Position numbers and translations under genes: made by a program. A stretch of 64,000 nucleotides of DNA from Thamnaconus septentrionalis (Eukaryota > Chordata > Actinopteri > Tetraodontiformes > Monacanthidae): positions 7,767,273-7,831,272 of the forward strand of contig CM020510.1 in the NCBI GenBank assembly GCA_009823395.1, given 5' to 3'. The notes under the pieces were generated by a model, which was not told the DNA's origin, ran no database searches, and saw nothing but the letters and a program-made list of their open reading frames with translations. Position 1 is the first letter of the stretch; each line of letters opens with the position of its first letter. Positions 1 through 12,800 of this stretch are shown here, one piece after another.

Positions 1-126
1 TAGAAGCAGGACAGGACCTCACTTCACGGTCCAGGGGGCTCCGCGCCTCCTCCTCCTACACACACACACACACATACACACACACAGACGCACACACACA
101 TACACACAGCTCCATCATCTTTTCAG

Positions 127-202
127 GCAGCACCAGAGCGGAGAAAGCCCCGAAAGCGTCCCACCCGCGTACGATCACATCGAACTCTTGACTCCTGCGT
201 AG
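127..202 (+). CDS. Possible terminal coding exon of an unidentified gene (partial)
   Basis: A pyrimidine-containing acceptor ending in TTTTCAG at 126 is followed by an open frame of 24 codons that stops at TAG 200-202. The predicted tail is hydrophilic, rich in Ser, Pro and Glu, and ends in a short acidic/hydrophobic segment (AYDHIELLTPA). It would be the cytoplasmic or C-terminal end of a plus-strand gene that begins outside the window. An ATTAAA at about 863-868 could serve as its poly(A) signal. I do not recognise the protein. The minus strand is also open here from 56 to 310, so the coding strand is not certain. Support is only splice-site shape plus frame. Confidence 0.25.
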
Positions 203-3200
203 GTCAAGCAGGTTCACTTCTAAAGCAGGCAGGTGATTGCTCCCGCTGGTGTCCCCACAGTGTATGATGTCATAATAGCAGCACCAGGATGTACATACGG
301 CACACCACATGGTGAGAAAACCCGCCTATGTTATGCAAAATTTACTTTTTACCTCCGTTTTTTGATACTAATCTGCATCTCTGGTCTGTCGAAATTCATC
401 CTTTACCTTTTTTTTTACATGATCCACCACTCACCTCCCTGCGTGATGCCATAGAGAGCCACCTCACAGAACATTTGCCAGGTTAGGGAAGACACTTCCA
501 AACACTTTTCCAAACCCACTTCACAGTCACCCAGTTGTGATTTCCTTCCAGACACGAGGAAGGTCCAACAAAGCAACCGCAGCAAAAAATGGGATGGGGT
601 GGGAAGAAGTTTGGGCTGAAAGTGGAGCATGCAAAAGACGTGAGGGATGGATCTTCCTTTATTGTTATTTATTTCTTTTTAAAGTGTAGCAAATTGAGTG
701 TTGAAGGCGACATGCAGCCAGTAGAGTGCGGTTCATTTTGCGTCAAGCATAAGCACATTTTATGGTAGAGGAAAAGTTTAAGTGGGTCATCAAGCAAGTG
801 TAATTGGAATGTGTTTGGCTGAATTCATTTTTGGGTTCTTATATAAGTTGCTCTCATAACTTATTAAATGAATGCAAAGGAGACTGCAGGCAGCACTGCA
901 GAAAAAAAGCATTTTTGACTCAGAGACGTGGACTTAATGGACGACTTCATTGAGTATTGCTGCTGAGATGAAGGAAATCCCTGTCAGGCTGTTCCCAGGC
1001 AATTTAAAAAATGTGTTTGTCACCTGTTTGTGTTTGACTTCAGCTCCTCCCACTGCCAGTCTCAGGTGGAGACACTCGGCTACTGTGTGAGTATGTTTAA
1101 GTCTACCGTGTCTTTAAATTTGAGTTATCGTGACTTAGTTTGTATTTAATTTGCTCGGTGTGTGCAACCAAGAAGTCGGTGCAAGGCGGCGTCTGTTGCG
1201 CCGAGAGAGCATGTGCTCCGATTGTGCGACTGTTCCAAATATCACCATCAGAGCGACGGCCAACGGTTGTGTCGAACTTTCTCATCCAAATGTCTCATAG
1301 CATCAAATTCACCAACGTCAGAGAGTCACGAGAGCTTTTCCCTGCAAGGCTCACCTGGCATGACTCAGTCGAGCTGCACCTACTGGAGCCACTGAAACCA
1401 CTCAGCATTTGAGACGCATTATGTCCCACTGAATACCAAGACTTGAAGCTTAATCACGCTCACTGCTGTGACAGGATAGCTGTTCATTCCGGTTAGAGGA
1501 AGCAGAGGAATACAGACAAAGAGCTGATAGGCGACTGAAAGGAGCCACTTTCAAATGAACTGCCAGATAATAAGTGACTTTTATCTCGCAGCCACTTCCG
1601 TCACACTCCAAAGAACTCAATGCAGCGTTTTTGTGTCTCTGTGTCTTCTTCTTTTCTTCCTATTTCTTTAAGTCCGCCTCTCAATATTCTGCCGTACGTG
1701 ACACGACGGGGCTGTGCGGCGAAAACAAGGAGGCAAGAAAGTCATTAGCATATACATGAACTTCTATGTGACATTGATGAAAAACTGCACGAGAGCAGAT
1801 GGGGACGGGGGTGGGGCTTGGGGGGTAAATGGAAAACATAGCCAGAAACAGGGGCGCGGGGGATCAGCGGAGATTTGGTTTGATGCTGAGCAGAGAAGAA
1901 GTGAGGGGAAGGAGGAAGGAGGCCGGGGCAACATGCTGTTAATGTTGAAAATGCAGAAGAAGGCTTGAGGAACAAGAATGGCCCAGAGCGATGTTTAGCA
2001 GAGGAGAGCGCAAAGAGCGAAGAAAAGGCCCCGAGGAAAGTTGAGGGAAAAGGAGGCAAGGGAGAGGCCGGGTGCAGAGGGAAGGAGCGAAGGAAGCAGG
2101 AAAGGAAGGAGCGAGGAAAAAACACGAGACGAAAAGAAAAATGGAAACGAGACAGAAAATTAGGTTGTGGAAAAACAGAGGATGTAGTTGAAAAAATAAG
2201 GAGGGAGAGTGGAGGCTGTAGAGTTGGAGAGTCGGAGGACACGGAAACATGCTGGCTGTTCTGCCTGGCTGCTTCCGCTCTGTCTTCAGGGAGAGCAGCT
2301 GAGGAGGGAGAGGCGGAGGAGGGAGGAGGAAGGAGGGAGGAGGAAGGAGGGAGGAGGGCCGGGTGAGGTTGCGGGAGAATTAAGAATGAAGACGGAGGGG
2401 AAAGAGGGGACGGGATGCTGGGATGGAAGTCGGGGAGGTGGGAAGCCGGAGGAAGCCTTCGTCCAGCGTGATGGAGTGGATGTCAAAGTTGTGGAGTGGC
2501 CTTCTGAGAGTTAAGCCGGAGTGCCGGGAAAGATGGATGACAAAAGCGGACAAAGACTCGAGGGGGGAGAGAAGCGCTCTAATGGGGAAACTGAAATGGA
2601 ACAAAAAAAAACAATGCTAAGTGGGCAAAAAATTGGAACGCAGGAGGCCCTTCAACCCACGGCGGGAAGTCGAGCTAACGACACGACAAAACAAGAGGGA
2701 CAGTAAGTCACGGGGAGACGAGGACGAGGAGATGGGGTGGGGAGAGAAAAAAAATAAGGAGACGAGAAGAAATTGTGTCAGAGTGATTGTGAGACGGCGA
2801 GGCAGTAGCTCTGGGCAGGGTGAGAGGAAGTGATGCGTGCGCTAACAGGAAGGAGCAGATCTCGGCAGCACGCGCCAATCAAACACCAGTCCTCCCAGGC
2901 GCCCTCCTTGACCGCCAGTGCAGACACACACCCACACACACACACACACACAAGCGACACACTCGGACTTCGTGACGGATTCAGGGGGGTCGTTCTGGGA
3001 CCATGTCACTTACAAATACGCATCTAAACGGACATTACATAAAAGCCACACAGGACACACACACACACTTGCACACGTGCTAGAGCAGGTCGCCCTCAGT
3101 GGCATGATACAGTGTCCGGGGGATGTCTGGCTGGCTCCTCCAGCTCCGCTGAGTCTGTCACCTTAGCAAGCACACAACACTGCCGACGTATAGCTCTTCC

Positions 3201-4734
3201 GTGAGAGGTGCATCGCACACTGGAGAGCGCCAAGTGGAAAGTGCATCGCGAAGCGGGTCTCTGGCTCGCCGCAGTCATGCATCTATGGATCAGATAGGTG
3301 GGAATGTACCGTAGCTTTCGCATTTGTCGGTGCTCATCTTGGTTGTTCAGCTCAATGTGTCAGTTCTCAGTTCAAGTTTGCTATGTTATCTGTTGAGTCT
3401 ATATTCTGTTTTTTTCATTACAGGTAAAAGTCAATGATAGTGTGTTTTTTTTGGGTCAAGTATACCATCTTTGCTAATCGTTCAACCACTTCTTTCCTCA
3501 TACCCTGAATCCGCTGGGCTCGTTTCCCGAATCCGTCCAGATTGTCCCAAACATTTGTCTGTAACATTCAAAAGACACTTTGACTCCAAGGTACTGGGAC
3601 GCTCCAGCCCTGAGGAGACTTTTGAACTACATTGATCCTGCATGGCTGGCTGTGTTTACGCAGCAGCCGCAGTTCATCATGCAAATGAGGTCGATGATGT
3701 GCTCCACCCAGAGGCAGATACACATGGGCCCCCAGGGCAAGTGAAGTTCTTACTCACTGTAGTTTAACGTTGGACTGGCTTCTGCGAGGGCATCGTTTGT
3801 TCTTCTTTTAACGCTTTAACGTTCTGCTCAACCATTTGGTAGAGAACGTGTTGAGTCGTTGCATCCTGTTGAAAAATGAGTTGAAACCAAACTCAACCTG
3901 ATTGGGCCATCTTTACCACTCGGTTTACGTGTGTGGTCTATATAAAAAAAAAAACATTTTTTGAGTCTTGCTTTTATTGCCCCAAGGAAATAAAAAAATG
4001 CTTTCTTGGTGCAAATTTTAAAGGGTTAATTGAAAATGCCATCTATCTGAGACTTTGAAAAGCCATTAATGAGGCATTTAAACCAATCACACTAGCAGTG
4101 TTAACTGTTGTTGTCCATATGAGCTTTTCAAGCATAGAAGGTGACAAATAATAATTTCTTTTTAAAAATCCACCATAGAAAATTGTTAATTTGCTGTGAA
4201 AGAAATAAAGAAATAAAGAAATAACTGCTTACACCACATGAAATCTCAGAAAGAGAACACACCAAACACAGTGCAAATCCTGCTGTTAGGTGCAAGTCTT
4301 GTCAGTATTAATTTAAATTACATTGTACAGGCTGTTGGTTTGATTGTTGGGTTTGACGACCGACTTGAGAAGTGAATCAAGTCAGTAACGCAGCACATGA
4401 AAGCCGTTTGCCCCCCTAATAAAATCCTTTTATGTGACCTTTTTACTGTTATATAGGCCTGAAATGGCAGGTTTTCATAAGTCGTGCAAATATGGCATAT
4501 TCAACCTGACATGCCCTTTAAAGCAGCCTGGCTGGAAATGTCTCCGGCGGGCACTTATGCGCCATACTGTTAAAGTCATGAATATGAATGCCGTTCTGTG
4601 ATTTATGAGCTTCGATCTGATCCCGTTTGGAAGAATTTCTACCGTGCAGCATCAATGGAAATGAGCATTTGACGTCAGCTGTTCTCAGTATAGCTTAACT
4701 GTCATTAAAAGAAAATACAGTTTCTAATTCCGGC
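203..4734. other. Intergenic; no gene recognised
   Basis: No open frame here has plausible splice sites or recognisable protein content. The stretch holds a CA repeat (about 2925-2952), a strongly purine-rich tract (about 1846-2620), short AAAGAAAT repeats near 4200, and non-repetitive blocks around 3640-3740 and 4520-4730 that are neither low-complexity nor coding. The latter have the look of conserved non-coding sequence, but this cannot be tested from one genome. Confidence 0.6.
1846..2620. repeat. Long purine-rich (GA/GGA) tract
   Basis: For nearly 800 bases the plus strand is dominated by A and G, with GGAAGGAGG-type runs, most dense at 1900-2170 and 2290-2460. The opposite strand therefore shows long Ser/Pro/Phe-rich open frames, which are a composition artefact and not genes. 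Tracts like this can form triplex or R-loop structures; that is general knowledge about such sequence, not something shown here. Confidence 0.7.
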
Positions 4735-5133
4735 GTGTGGCAAGTAATTGGCTGGGCGCGCATGGTACCGCCCACATTAGTCACTCCCTAGCAAGCCCGT
4801 CTGTGATTGGGCTTGCTCGGGTTCTTTGGGTTCTTTAAATGGTTTAAACTGATTTGAAAAAAACAAATTTAAACTGGCCTATTATGAGTGTTTAGTGTAA
4901 TTCAAGTAGAAGCGCTGAAACAGGTTGAAGTTCACTTCTCTGGAACAGAACCAAGCCTTCACTAAGCCCCCTCCCCTAAACAGTCACTGTCCAATCATAC
5001 GTTGGACCCTGCAGCTATGCTCTGGTTCCTGACAGTTAGCTTAGCTAGCTTGGCTAACTGTTCCTGCTGAAACAAAGGCCAAAGACAGAGTGGAGGAGGA
5101 AGACACGCCGCTGCCTGACAACCGAGTCAGCAG
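4735..5133 (+). promoter_or_regulatory. Promoter-like segment with possible non-coding exon
   Basis: ATTGG (inverted CCAAT) boxes occur near 4747 and 4806, and a direct CCAAT near 4991. They precede a GC-balanced stretch that ends in a good donor, CAG followed by GTAACA at 5134. No ORF of note follows. This fits the first non-coding exon of a long non-coding RNA or of a gene with a distant second exon. A fragment of an unrecognised dispersed repeat is an equally fair alternative. Confidence 0.25.
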
Positions 5134-7640
5134 GTAACAAGTTTTCTTCTCTACTGTTGCGCACGGCCTTTACTGAGCTCTGTTGTGTAGACTGTTTTGC
5201 TGCTGATGCAGATCAAAAGAAGCAAAAGTGTTTGACAGTTTAGTGGTGGTTTGTATCATAGTAACATTTCGTATCAATAATTTTAAGAAAATATTGATTG
5301 ATTAATTGATCTTTTTTCTTTTTCCCGGCCGATGCCTTAACTCGCTGTAAATTGTAAATAATCCTCATTGCCAAGTTGAGGATTCATCCGTCCTCTTGGA
5401 AATATACCCGCACTGAACATCGCACTGAAACTGATACCTTGCTTTTTTCTTTTCTTTTTTTTATTGTCACCACGCTTGTTGGAATGATAATGTGAAGAGA
5501 TCCAGAGCGCGGTTTATAAATAAAGCCCCGGTGTTTCCTTACATAATGCACAGGAACAGAGGGCTGCTGGTGAACACTAGACAGGAGCTCTCGGCAGCAG
5601 GGCCGCTGGACTCTGTCCGCTGAGTGCTTTCAGGCACGCGGCGGCACGGTGACTTACGCCGACAAGCACTCGTACACAAGCGCGGCGCTCGAGTGTGCGT
5701 CATCTGCGCAGAGCGACCAGGGGTGTGCGTCCGTGCCGGCCCTCTGTACCCCTCCCACACCCACCCTTCCCCTGTACATGTACACAAACCCCAGCGTTCC
5801 GCCATCTATCTGCATGGCACACGCACGCACACACACACTCCTCCTCCTCCTTCCATAATCCGCAACACTACAGGCCCATTATGGAGGCTTTTAAAGCCCC
5901 AATCCGTCACTTTAACTGCATCTTGAGCCGCTGCCACTTTGTTTATGGTGAGCTGAGGGACGGGGGCACAGGCCTGGCGTCTTGTCAGCCGCTGATGGTG
6001 CCAGAGCCGGCTCTTTTGATGTTGCTCTCGCGCCGTGGTTTTAAATTCAGAACTGCAGAACAAAGAGACGGAAACCCTGCGGGACGATCGCTCACCTGCG
6101 GATCTGTTAGTCACAGAAGTTGAGGTCTGTTCACTTGATGTTCTGCAGAGCAGAGCTGGCAGAAGACGCACTCATCCTTTACCGAGCGTGGGAAAAGTAG
6201 GTGCAGCATTCCTGCTTCTCGTGTCTCGGACAAACGTGCAGCATCCTGGAATAGAACAGAGACGCCTCCACCCTCTGCACTACTGCAAATGTTTTTGGAG
6301 GTTAAAGTTAAGGCAACTGGACCAAAACCAGTCTAACTTAACCATCAAGACTTTTAGCAAGTTTAGTTAGTATTACCAGCGTATCTCATCAATCTACCCT
6401 GGTGGACAATATCAACTCTATATGAGAACTTAGAGTTTCTTTTGTTTCATTTATTCACTCAAACACTGTATATCTCTTAATAACAATCAACAAAGTTGAA
6501 CAGAATCAAAATTTTACACAATTTACACATCAGACTAGTTTCCCACCTGTCACGCACAAGCACACCATGTCTTTTATTTTTTAATCCTGTCACTCAACTT
6601 ATGCGCTGATGGTTTCACGTCACCGGCCATGAACGTTGGTGCGCTCACCGTCGCTTCCCCTCCCTCTAATCTCACGGCTGTCCGTCAGTGTCAGATGTTT
6701 GTCATCTGGCTGCGGTTGTCGCTGTGAGTCAAGCCGTCATCAATAATTCCACCACCGCCGGGGTGACGGAGGCAGGAAGTGGACGGGCAGACGTCAGATG
6801 GACGGATGAGTCACAGCTGCCTCTTCTGGAGGAACCTGAATGTCAGGAAGAACTGCAAGAAAAATATTAATGGGATTTGTGTCGGGTCGACCTGAACCCT
6901 GAAGGTCAGGCGAGTCTGTCGATTCCCGAGGCATCACTCCGCCTGTCCAACCTCAGATCAGAGGGTTTGGGTCACTGTGTTGGTGCAAATATCGCTCAAA
7001 TGACAGGAATGAAGTGATGTTTGTGCATCTGCTGGGAATGTTTCTGAATTGACTCATTCATTTAAGGCTTAACCCTCCTCTGACTCTCCCGTAGTAGCAC
7101 ACTTGTGCATATGCGGGTGTTCACAAACGTGCGCTGTCGCCTGTCTTTGAGGCACTCTGCCAGGACATGATTATAACCTTGTTTACTCATGTATAATTTA
7201 AATATTTACATTACATTTTAACATTAAATTCCCCGCCACCACCGCCACCCTGCCATGCATTATTTATCGGTGCTCTCAGGATTCAGCTGGGTTCACTTCT
7301 GAGTCACTGTAAACTGGACGTGCTCTTGTTTGACAACCAGCTTTGCATGGATGAAAGAGAGTAAAACTCCTGCCGGGTCGAGAGCGCCACAAAAGTCAGT
7401 CAGTCTGTTTGTGTGGGTTCGCAATCGCTTTTCCAATCAAATTTTTGGTTATTCAGTGTTAAAATGTTATTGGTTTTTGTTTCTTTCACCAGATGAAATT
7501 CCCTTTGGCTGAAACCACAAAGCTTGTTTTCAATGTTTCTGTATCTGTCCAACGTGTGAGGTGCCTGGGCAGGACGTGGGGACACAGACCAGGCGTCACG
7601 TAGGAAATGAAAGGATTACAAACATTGTATCCACGTCCCC

Positions 7641-7641
<1 letters not shown>

Positions 7642-7714
<73 letters not shown>
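7642..7714. repeat. (CA)n microsatellite, about 73 bp
   Basis: An uninterrupted run of CA dinucleotides. It is one of the longest in the gene-poor left part and would be expected to vary in length between individuals. Confidence 0.97.
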
Positions 7715-7718
<4 letters not shown>

Positions 7719-9790
7719 CCCATGATATGTAGCCATAGAAAAAATATTATATTTGGAAAAGAGCAATTTCCTCTGCTCTCTTTAGTGCAAAAAAAGATAA
7801 ACATCATTTTGAATCAGCAGGCAGCTGCAATTTTCCCCTTTTCTTCCCTTTTCTCTCATGCACACGAGTCAAAAATCACAGGAATGAACCTGAATAGCAC
7901 CACATCCGACTGTCCATTGTATCTTATTTTCTAAAAAGGCGATTTGGGGATTTATCTCACCTGTCAGCACAATAGGCCATTATAAACAACACACACTATG
8001 TATAGTTATTGAGAGCAAAATAAAGAAAACTACACAGCAGCAAAGTTGCTGGTGGATCCTACCGGGGCGCAATAATGAAAAAAAAAGTAGGCGGGGGAGC
8101 CAAAACGTGAGGCGAGCAGCTGCACATGCTCGCGTGCAGATGCCTGGGTTTTGTTCAGCATTTATCTTGAGAGGAGCGCGCACAGGACGGAGAGGTGTAA
8201 GTCATTCTCGCTGTCCAAACAAGCCCTCACGTTGAGCGCTGAAGTGTCGCATCAAGGGGAGCAGAAGGAGATGAGAGAGCGCGACAGAAATGGATGATTA
8301 CGAGGAGAGGTGTGTGTCTGTCTGTCTGTCTGTCTGTCTGTGTGTGCGTGTGTGTGTGTACCAGGAGTATAGGCTCCCTTATCTTATACTGGAGTATGAT
8401 GAATTAAAATTTCAAGATATATACGAGAGAGACACAAATCTTGCGTGGAGGGGATCCAGTAGTGATGCATTCTGTACAAAGCGCTGAGGAGAGGACAGAT
8501 GGATGTGATGGAGGATCATCCGCCCTGCCGTCATATATATATATACATATATATGTATTTATATATATATATATGTACGCGTAGGACCGGATGAAGAAGA
8601 TGAGTAGAAGGGCTGACGGCTGCAACATGTGCCTCTCCCACTCCGCTGTGATACTCGCATGAGATGAAAATCATCGCCGAGGACGTATCGAGTATGAGAC
8701 TCGTTAATTAGCTCTCAGGCCCGGCGCTCCGGCATGATAAAGTGGCCCTGATGGCACGCATGGATGGAGCGCACGAGGAGGGGCGGACCAGATAGATCCA
8801 TACAGGGAGATTAAGGGATGAAAAAAAGGGAGGGCCGGTAGTGGATTTTTGAGCTTAGAGCGCAATATTTTGTAATATTCTGGTCCTTGTAAAAACAACA
8901 TGTCACAATTCTCCACTTTGAAATGACAAAAGCTGGTGCTGCGAGACGAGATGAGTGAGGCCGAGACACAGGGAGGGGAGGGGATGGGTAGGGCGTGTGG
9001 TCAGGTGAAGGGTGTATGTGGAAATTGAACCGACGAGTCAGAAGAGGGAAGACAAATGAACGGAGGAAGAGGAGTGGCAGAGAACGACGAAGCTGCTTTT
9101 GAAGGACAAAGACGGACGGAGAGATAACGACGGTGGGAAATGAGAGCCGGCCCGCGACACCAGGATCACCAGGGTCCGTCTGTGTGTGCTTGCTGAGCCG
9201 ATCGGATCCCAGACAGGATGAGATGCACAGATGTTCATATGTCGTCATGCGCGTGCATGTCCTCGTGAAGCATTAATTTGATTTATTTTTCACGTGTGCA
9301 GAGTTCAGCCGGCGGTCGCGTGAAGAATCAGCGCTCAGAATGGCATGAAACTGGCTGCACAGTATCTCCTTCAGTAGACACTGAAAGATTTATCATCTGT
9401 AATATTTCACACAAATATTAGGCTGTAGAATGTGTCATTTAAAATGTAGAATTCTTTGGATTGTCTGGTCATGTCGATGTTTATTTAATGTTTGAAAAGG
9501 TCAAGGACCTCTTAAAGTCACTCAACATCTGGTCTTTAGCATCTCACATCTGCACTTTTTGAGTAACACATAGCCTGAAATATCATTTCCACGTTGGGCC
9601 CATTCATCATTGATCTATTGACGATGACAGCCGGCGTCACACACGTGCGCTTCTTTATTGGGTGCAGTGCATCTTCATTAAACTGGCCATCAGTTGTTAT
9701 TAATGTGAGGCAGATGTTTGCCGCTACACTCTGCGAGACACATGACATAAAGCTGATCAGCGCGGGTGAGATTACCATCAACAGGATACA

Positions 9791-9834
9791 ATTAGAATAC
9801 TTTATTAATCCCCAGGGGAAATTGCTTAAACAAA
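9791..9834. mobile_element. Dispersed repeat fragment (TTTATTAATCCCC motif)
   Basis: The segment contains AGAATACTTTATTAATCCCC followed by GGGGAAATTG. This motif recurs through teleost genomes as the end of dispersed elements. A related but more decayed copy (ATCGGAATCAG...ACTTTAT) lies in rinl at about 32577-32602. The family cannot be named from the sequence alone. Confidence 0.5.
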
Positions 9835-12800
9835 CTGCATTTACCGCAGAGCGACGGTACAAAACACAGCTGCAGGCCCTTTAAAGGCTTCAATACTTTG
9901 GTTTAAATACTTTTAGGTGGGGTTTTCAACGACAAAATTGCCGAGTCCGAATTCTATTCATAGTTTTCGTATTTGCATGCCTCAGTCTAACTCTCGCTTT
10001 GTCGCTTTTATTAGCTGCAGCTGCGTTCACCCTGCTGTGACACTGTGAAGAGGCTCTGTACTGACAAGACACGTCAGCGTTATTTATAAAGACTAAAATC
10101 ACAAGTTTGTCTCAGAGGGCTTTTTATTGACGTCACTGCCAGTCGGTGTGAAAAAGATCTCTTTTCTTTTTGCAGCCTGTTTTCGGGGCTCTTCCAAGGT
10201 GACAAGGGTGATGATGATATCCTGGGATCCTTTATGGTCATGTTGTGGTAAAAGAAAAAATGTATTGCTGATAGAAACATTTATATCTGCTGCGGAAAGA
10301 TGAACGAAGACGCTTTGGGTCAGTTCATTTTGCTGGAAAATCCCATTCTGTTGTACCAAATGATTTTTTTTTTTTTTTTGCCCTTATTTTTGAGTGGCTA
10401 ATGTGCCGAGCGCATTCACACTGACAAACACGCAAAAATTCGCAAAAAAAAAAGTCACACTCAAAAACGGGTGAGGGTTTTGGACACTTGACGTCATCTC
10501 TGCCAACATCTTGCAATGAACAAGATGCTGGCAGAGAAGGTTTTGCCCCAAAACTTTTGTATTTTCGAATTTGCAATTGAAAAGCATAGGATGGCATTGT
10601 TCACTCCGAGTGGTGCAAAATTAAATTACAAGTAAAGGGGCTAATCCTGGCTGAAGCTAGCAGTTAATTTCAGAAAGTGACAGATCTTAGATGTTAACAA
10701 AACTGCTCCATTTTTTTTTTTGACTGAGATAAATTCTGGCTTTTAGCTGCAAATTGTATATGCATCACCAGTCAACACCAGTGTATTATCAGACTCAGAA
10801 TTCTGACCAAGACGAAGCCCTGAAGGACGTCTGTCGGTTGGATTACAGGGTCGCAACCGGGCGTCAGAGTGAGTTTGGCTGCTTAGACGGGTCGTTTAAT
10901 CACCGTCTGAACAGAGGCAAACACACGCACAGTTGACACGCAGCTCGGAGTCCATTATCAGTGTAATGAAGCTGCAGCCGAGTATAAAGACAGAGATGTG
11001 ATTGATGACACGGTGCTCAAACAGCCTGAGTGGGAACACAATATTAGTTATTCATGATCCGCCGCTTGATCTTGGAGACATTTCGCATATTCAGTCCCCC
11101 TCCCCCCTTTTTTCTCTCTGCCTTGATTTTTTTCTTATACTGACATGTATTTATTTCTGTGCGTTTTTATATATATATATATATATATAAAGCTGTACCT
11201 ATTGCACTCACGCCGCAGGCTTTGACTCAATATTCTGCTGACAACGACAGAGAGGGGGAGAGATTAGGTAGGGACGTGGAAGGAAATGATAACGCACAAG
11301 CTGAGTTCATACATTAAAAAGGCTGACTGCACGTGCTGACGTTGGTGGGGGGGGGGGGGGGTTGTCGAGGACAAAAAAAGGGGGAAAAAAGGGAAAAGCA
11401 ATGACTTTGGCTTAAGAACAAATGACAAGAGCGTGATGAATTGGAAAGAAAGGACGGAAATAGGAACTCATGTTGGAATACAAAATGACTGATATATAAT
11501 ATATAAAGCCTAATTTACCTATATCTATTTTTATCTCTGATGTGAAATACTCCCTCCAACCCACACAACCTCTAATTAATTAGTCACATAGCCCTACATA
11601 TAGGCCTTAATCTGCCCCCTAGTTAATTGATCACCATAACAACGCGCAGGAATCGCCAGCGTGGGTTTCCTGGAGTCATTCAAGCATGTGGTTGGAAGTT
11701 AGCATCACTTTACAACTTACATCTGATGTATCACAGCTCGCACAGTTGCCATGCAGGGTGGGGGAAAAAAGCCTTTTATTTCCTCTGCATTATTCATCCA
11801 CTGCTATGTGGCTGACACTTGAAAAGTCTCTCAGTCCTTAACAGGAATGCTCACACAGAACATCTTACAGTCGTTTTCCTCCTCGGCCAAAGAGAACCGA
11901 GAGATTTAAAGGCACTTTTCACACGACAACTGCAAGTCTGAATCTGGAGTCTTTTATCAAATTGAGGCTTCCGGACGGAAAATTACCAACTTGCAGGTTT
12001 CTTCAAGGGTCAGACTGAGTTTATTGAACCTGTGTGCATGTAGTCGTAGCTAAAAATAAAATCATGACATCGCTCATTTTCTGAAATTTTAAGACAGAAT
12101 GCTTCTGTGCCTTTGAGAGGGATCCGTATGTAATGGTGAAGTGGCAGGAACACCGGGCAGTTTGCAGCTTCCCAGTCTTGTCCCAGTCTTGTCAGAGTAA
12201 AAAGGCACCTGATTGGTTACTTCATGTTTAAGAGGAATAATATATATCGCTTAGCTTATAGAATATATAGCTTCAGTGAGCTTTAAAATTTCACTTGATA
12301 AAATTGTCGTCCCGGATCAGTTTTAAGTTTTTTTAAAAGTCCTCAACCACAGCATGTTCAAGGTCACACACACATACACATGCAACTATTGGCTTGAGAT
12401 ACATGTTAAAAAAAAAATCAATACACACTCTTTTGTCACCAGCACGTGCTATTTCTGGCAACCACAATGTTCTGAGCGACGTCTCTCTGCAAGATAATGG
12501 TGCTTCCGTAATTGTGTGGCATGCATAAAGATGGGCCGGGTCCCCGCGCCACTTGTCGCCATGGTAATTAATTCCGTCCATGGAAATTAGCACAGATGTG
12601 TGGAAAAGAGAGATAACGAGATGGCGATTGTGCGGTTTCGTTCAGACGCACGCAACTATGCGCACGTGACGTGCGCAAAAAGGTGTTGGAATAATGAGCG
12701 AATGTACCGGAGATGAGGAGGACACGCGTCACGTTAATAGTCCTGCGAGTGCAAACACAAAGACAGGAAACGCAATGCTGAGTGTGAGTGTCAAACAATA

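Noticed and set aside
1745..2250. Minus-strand frames of 165 and 103 aa rich in Ser, Pro and Phe
   Set aside because: They follow directly from the purine-rich plus strand; no splice sites or domains.
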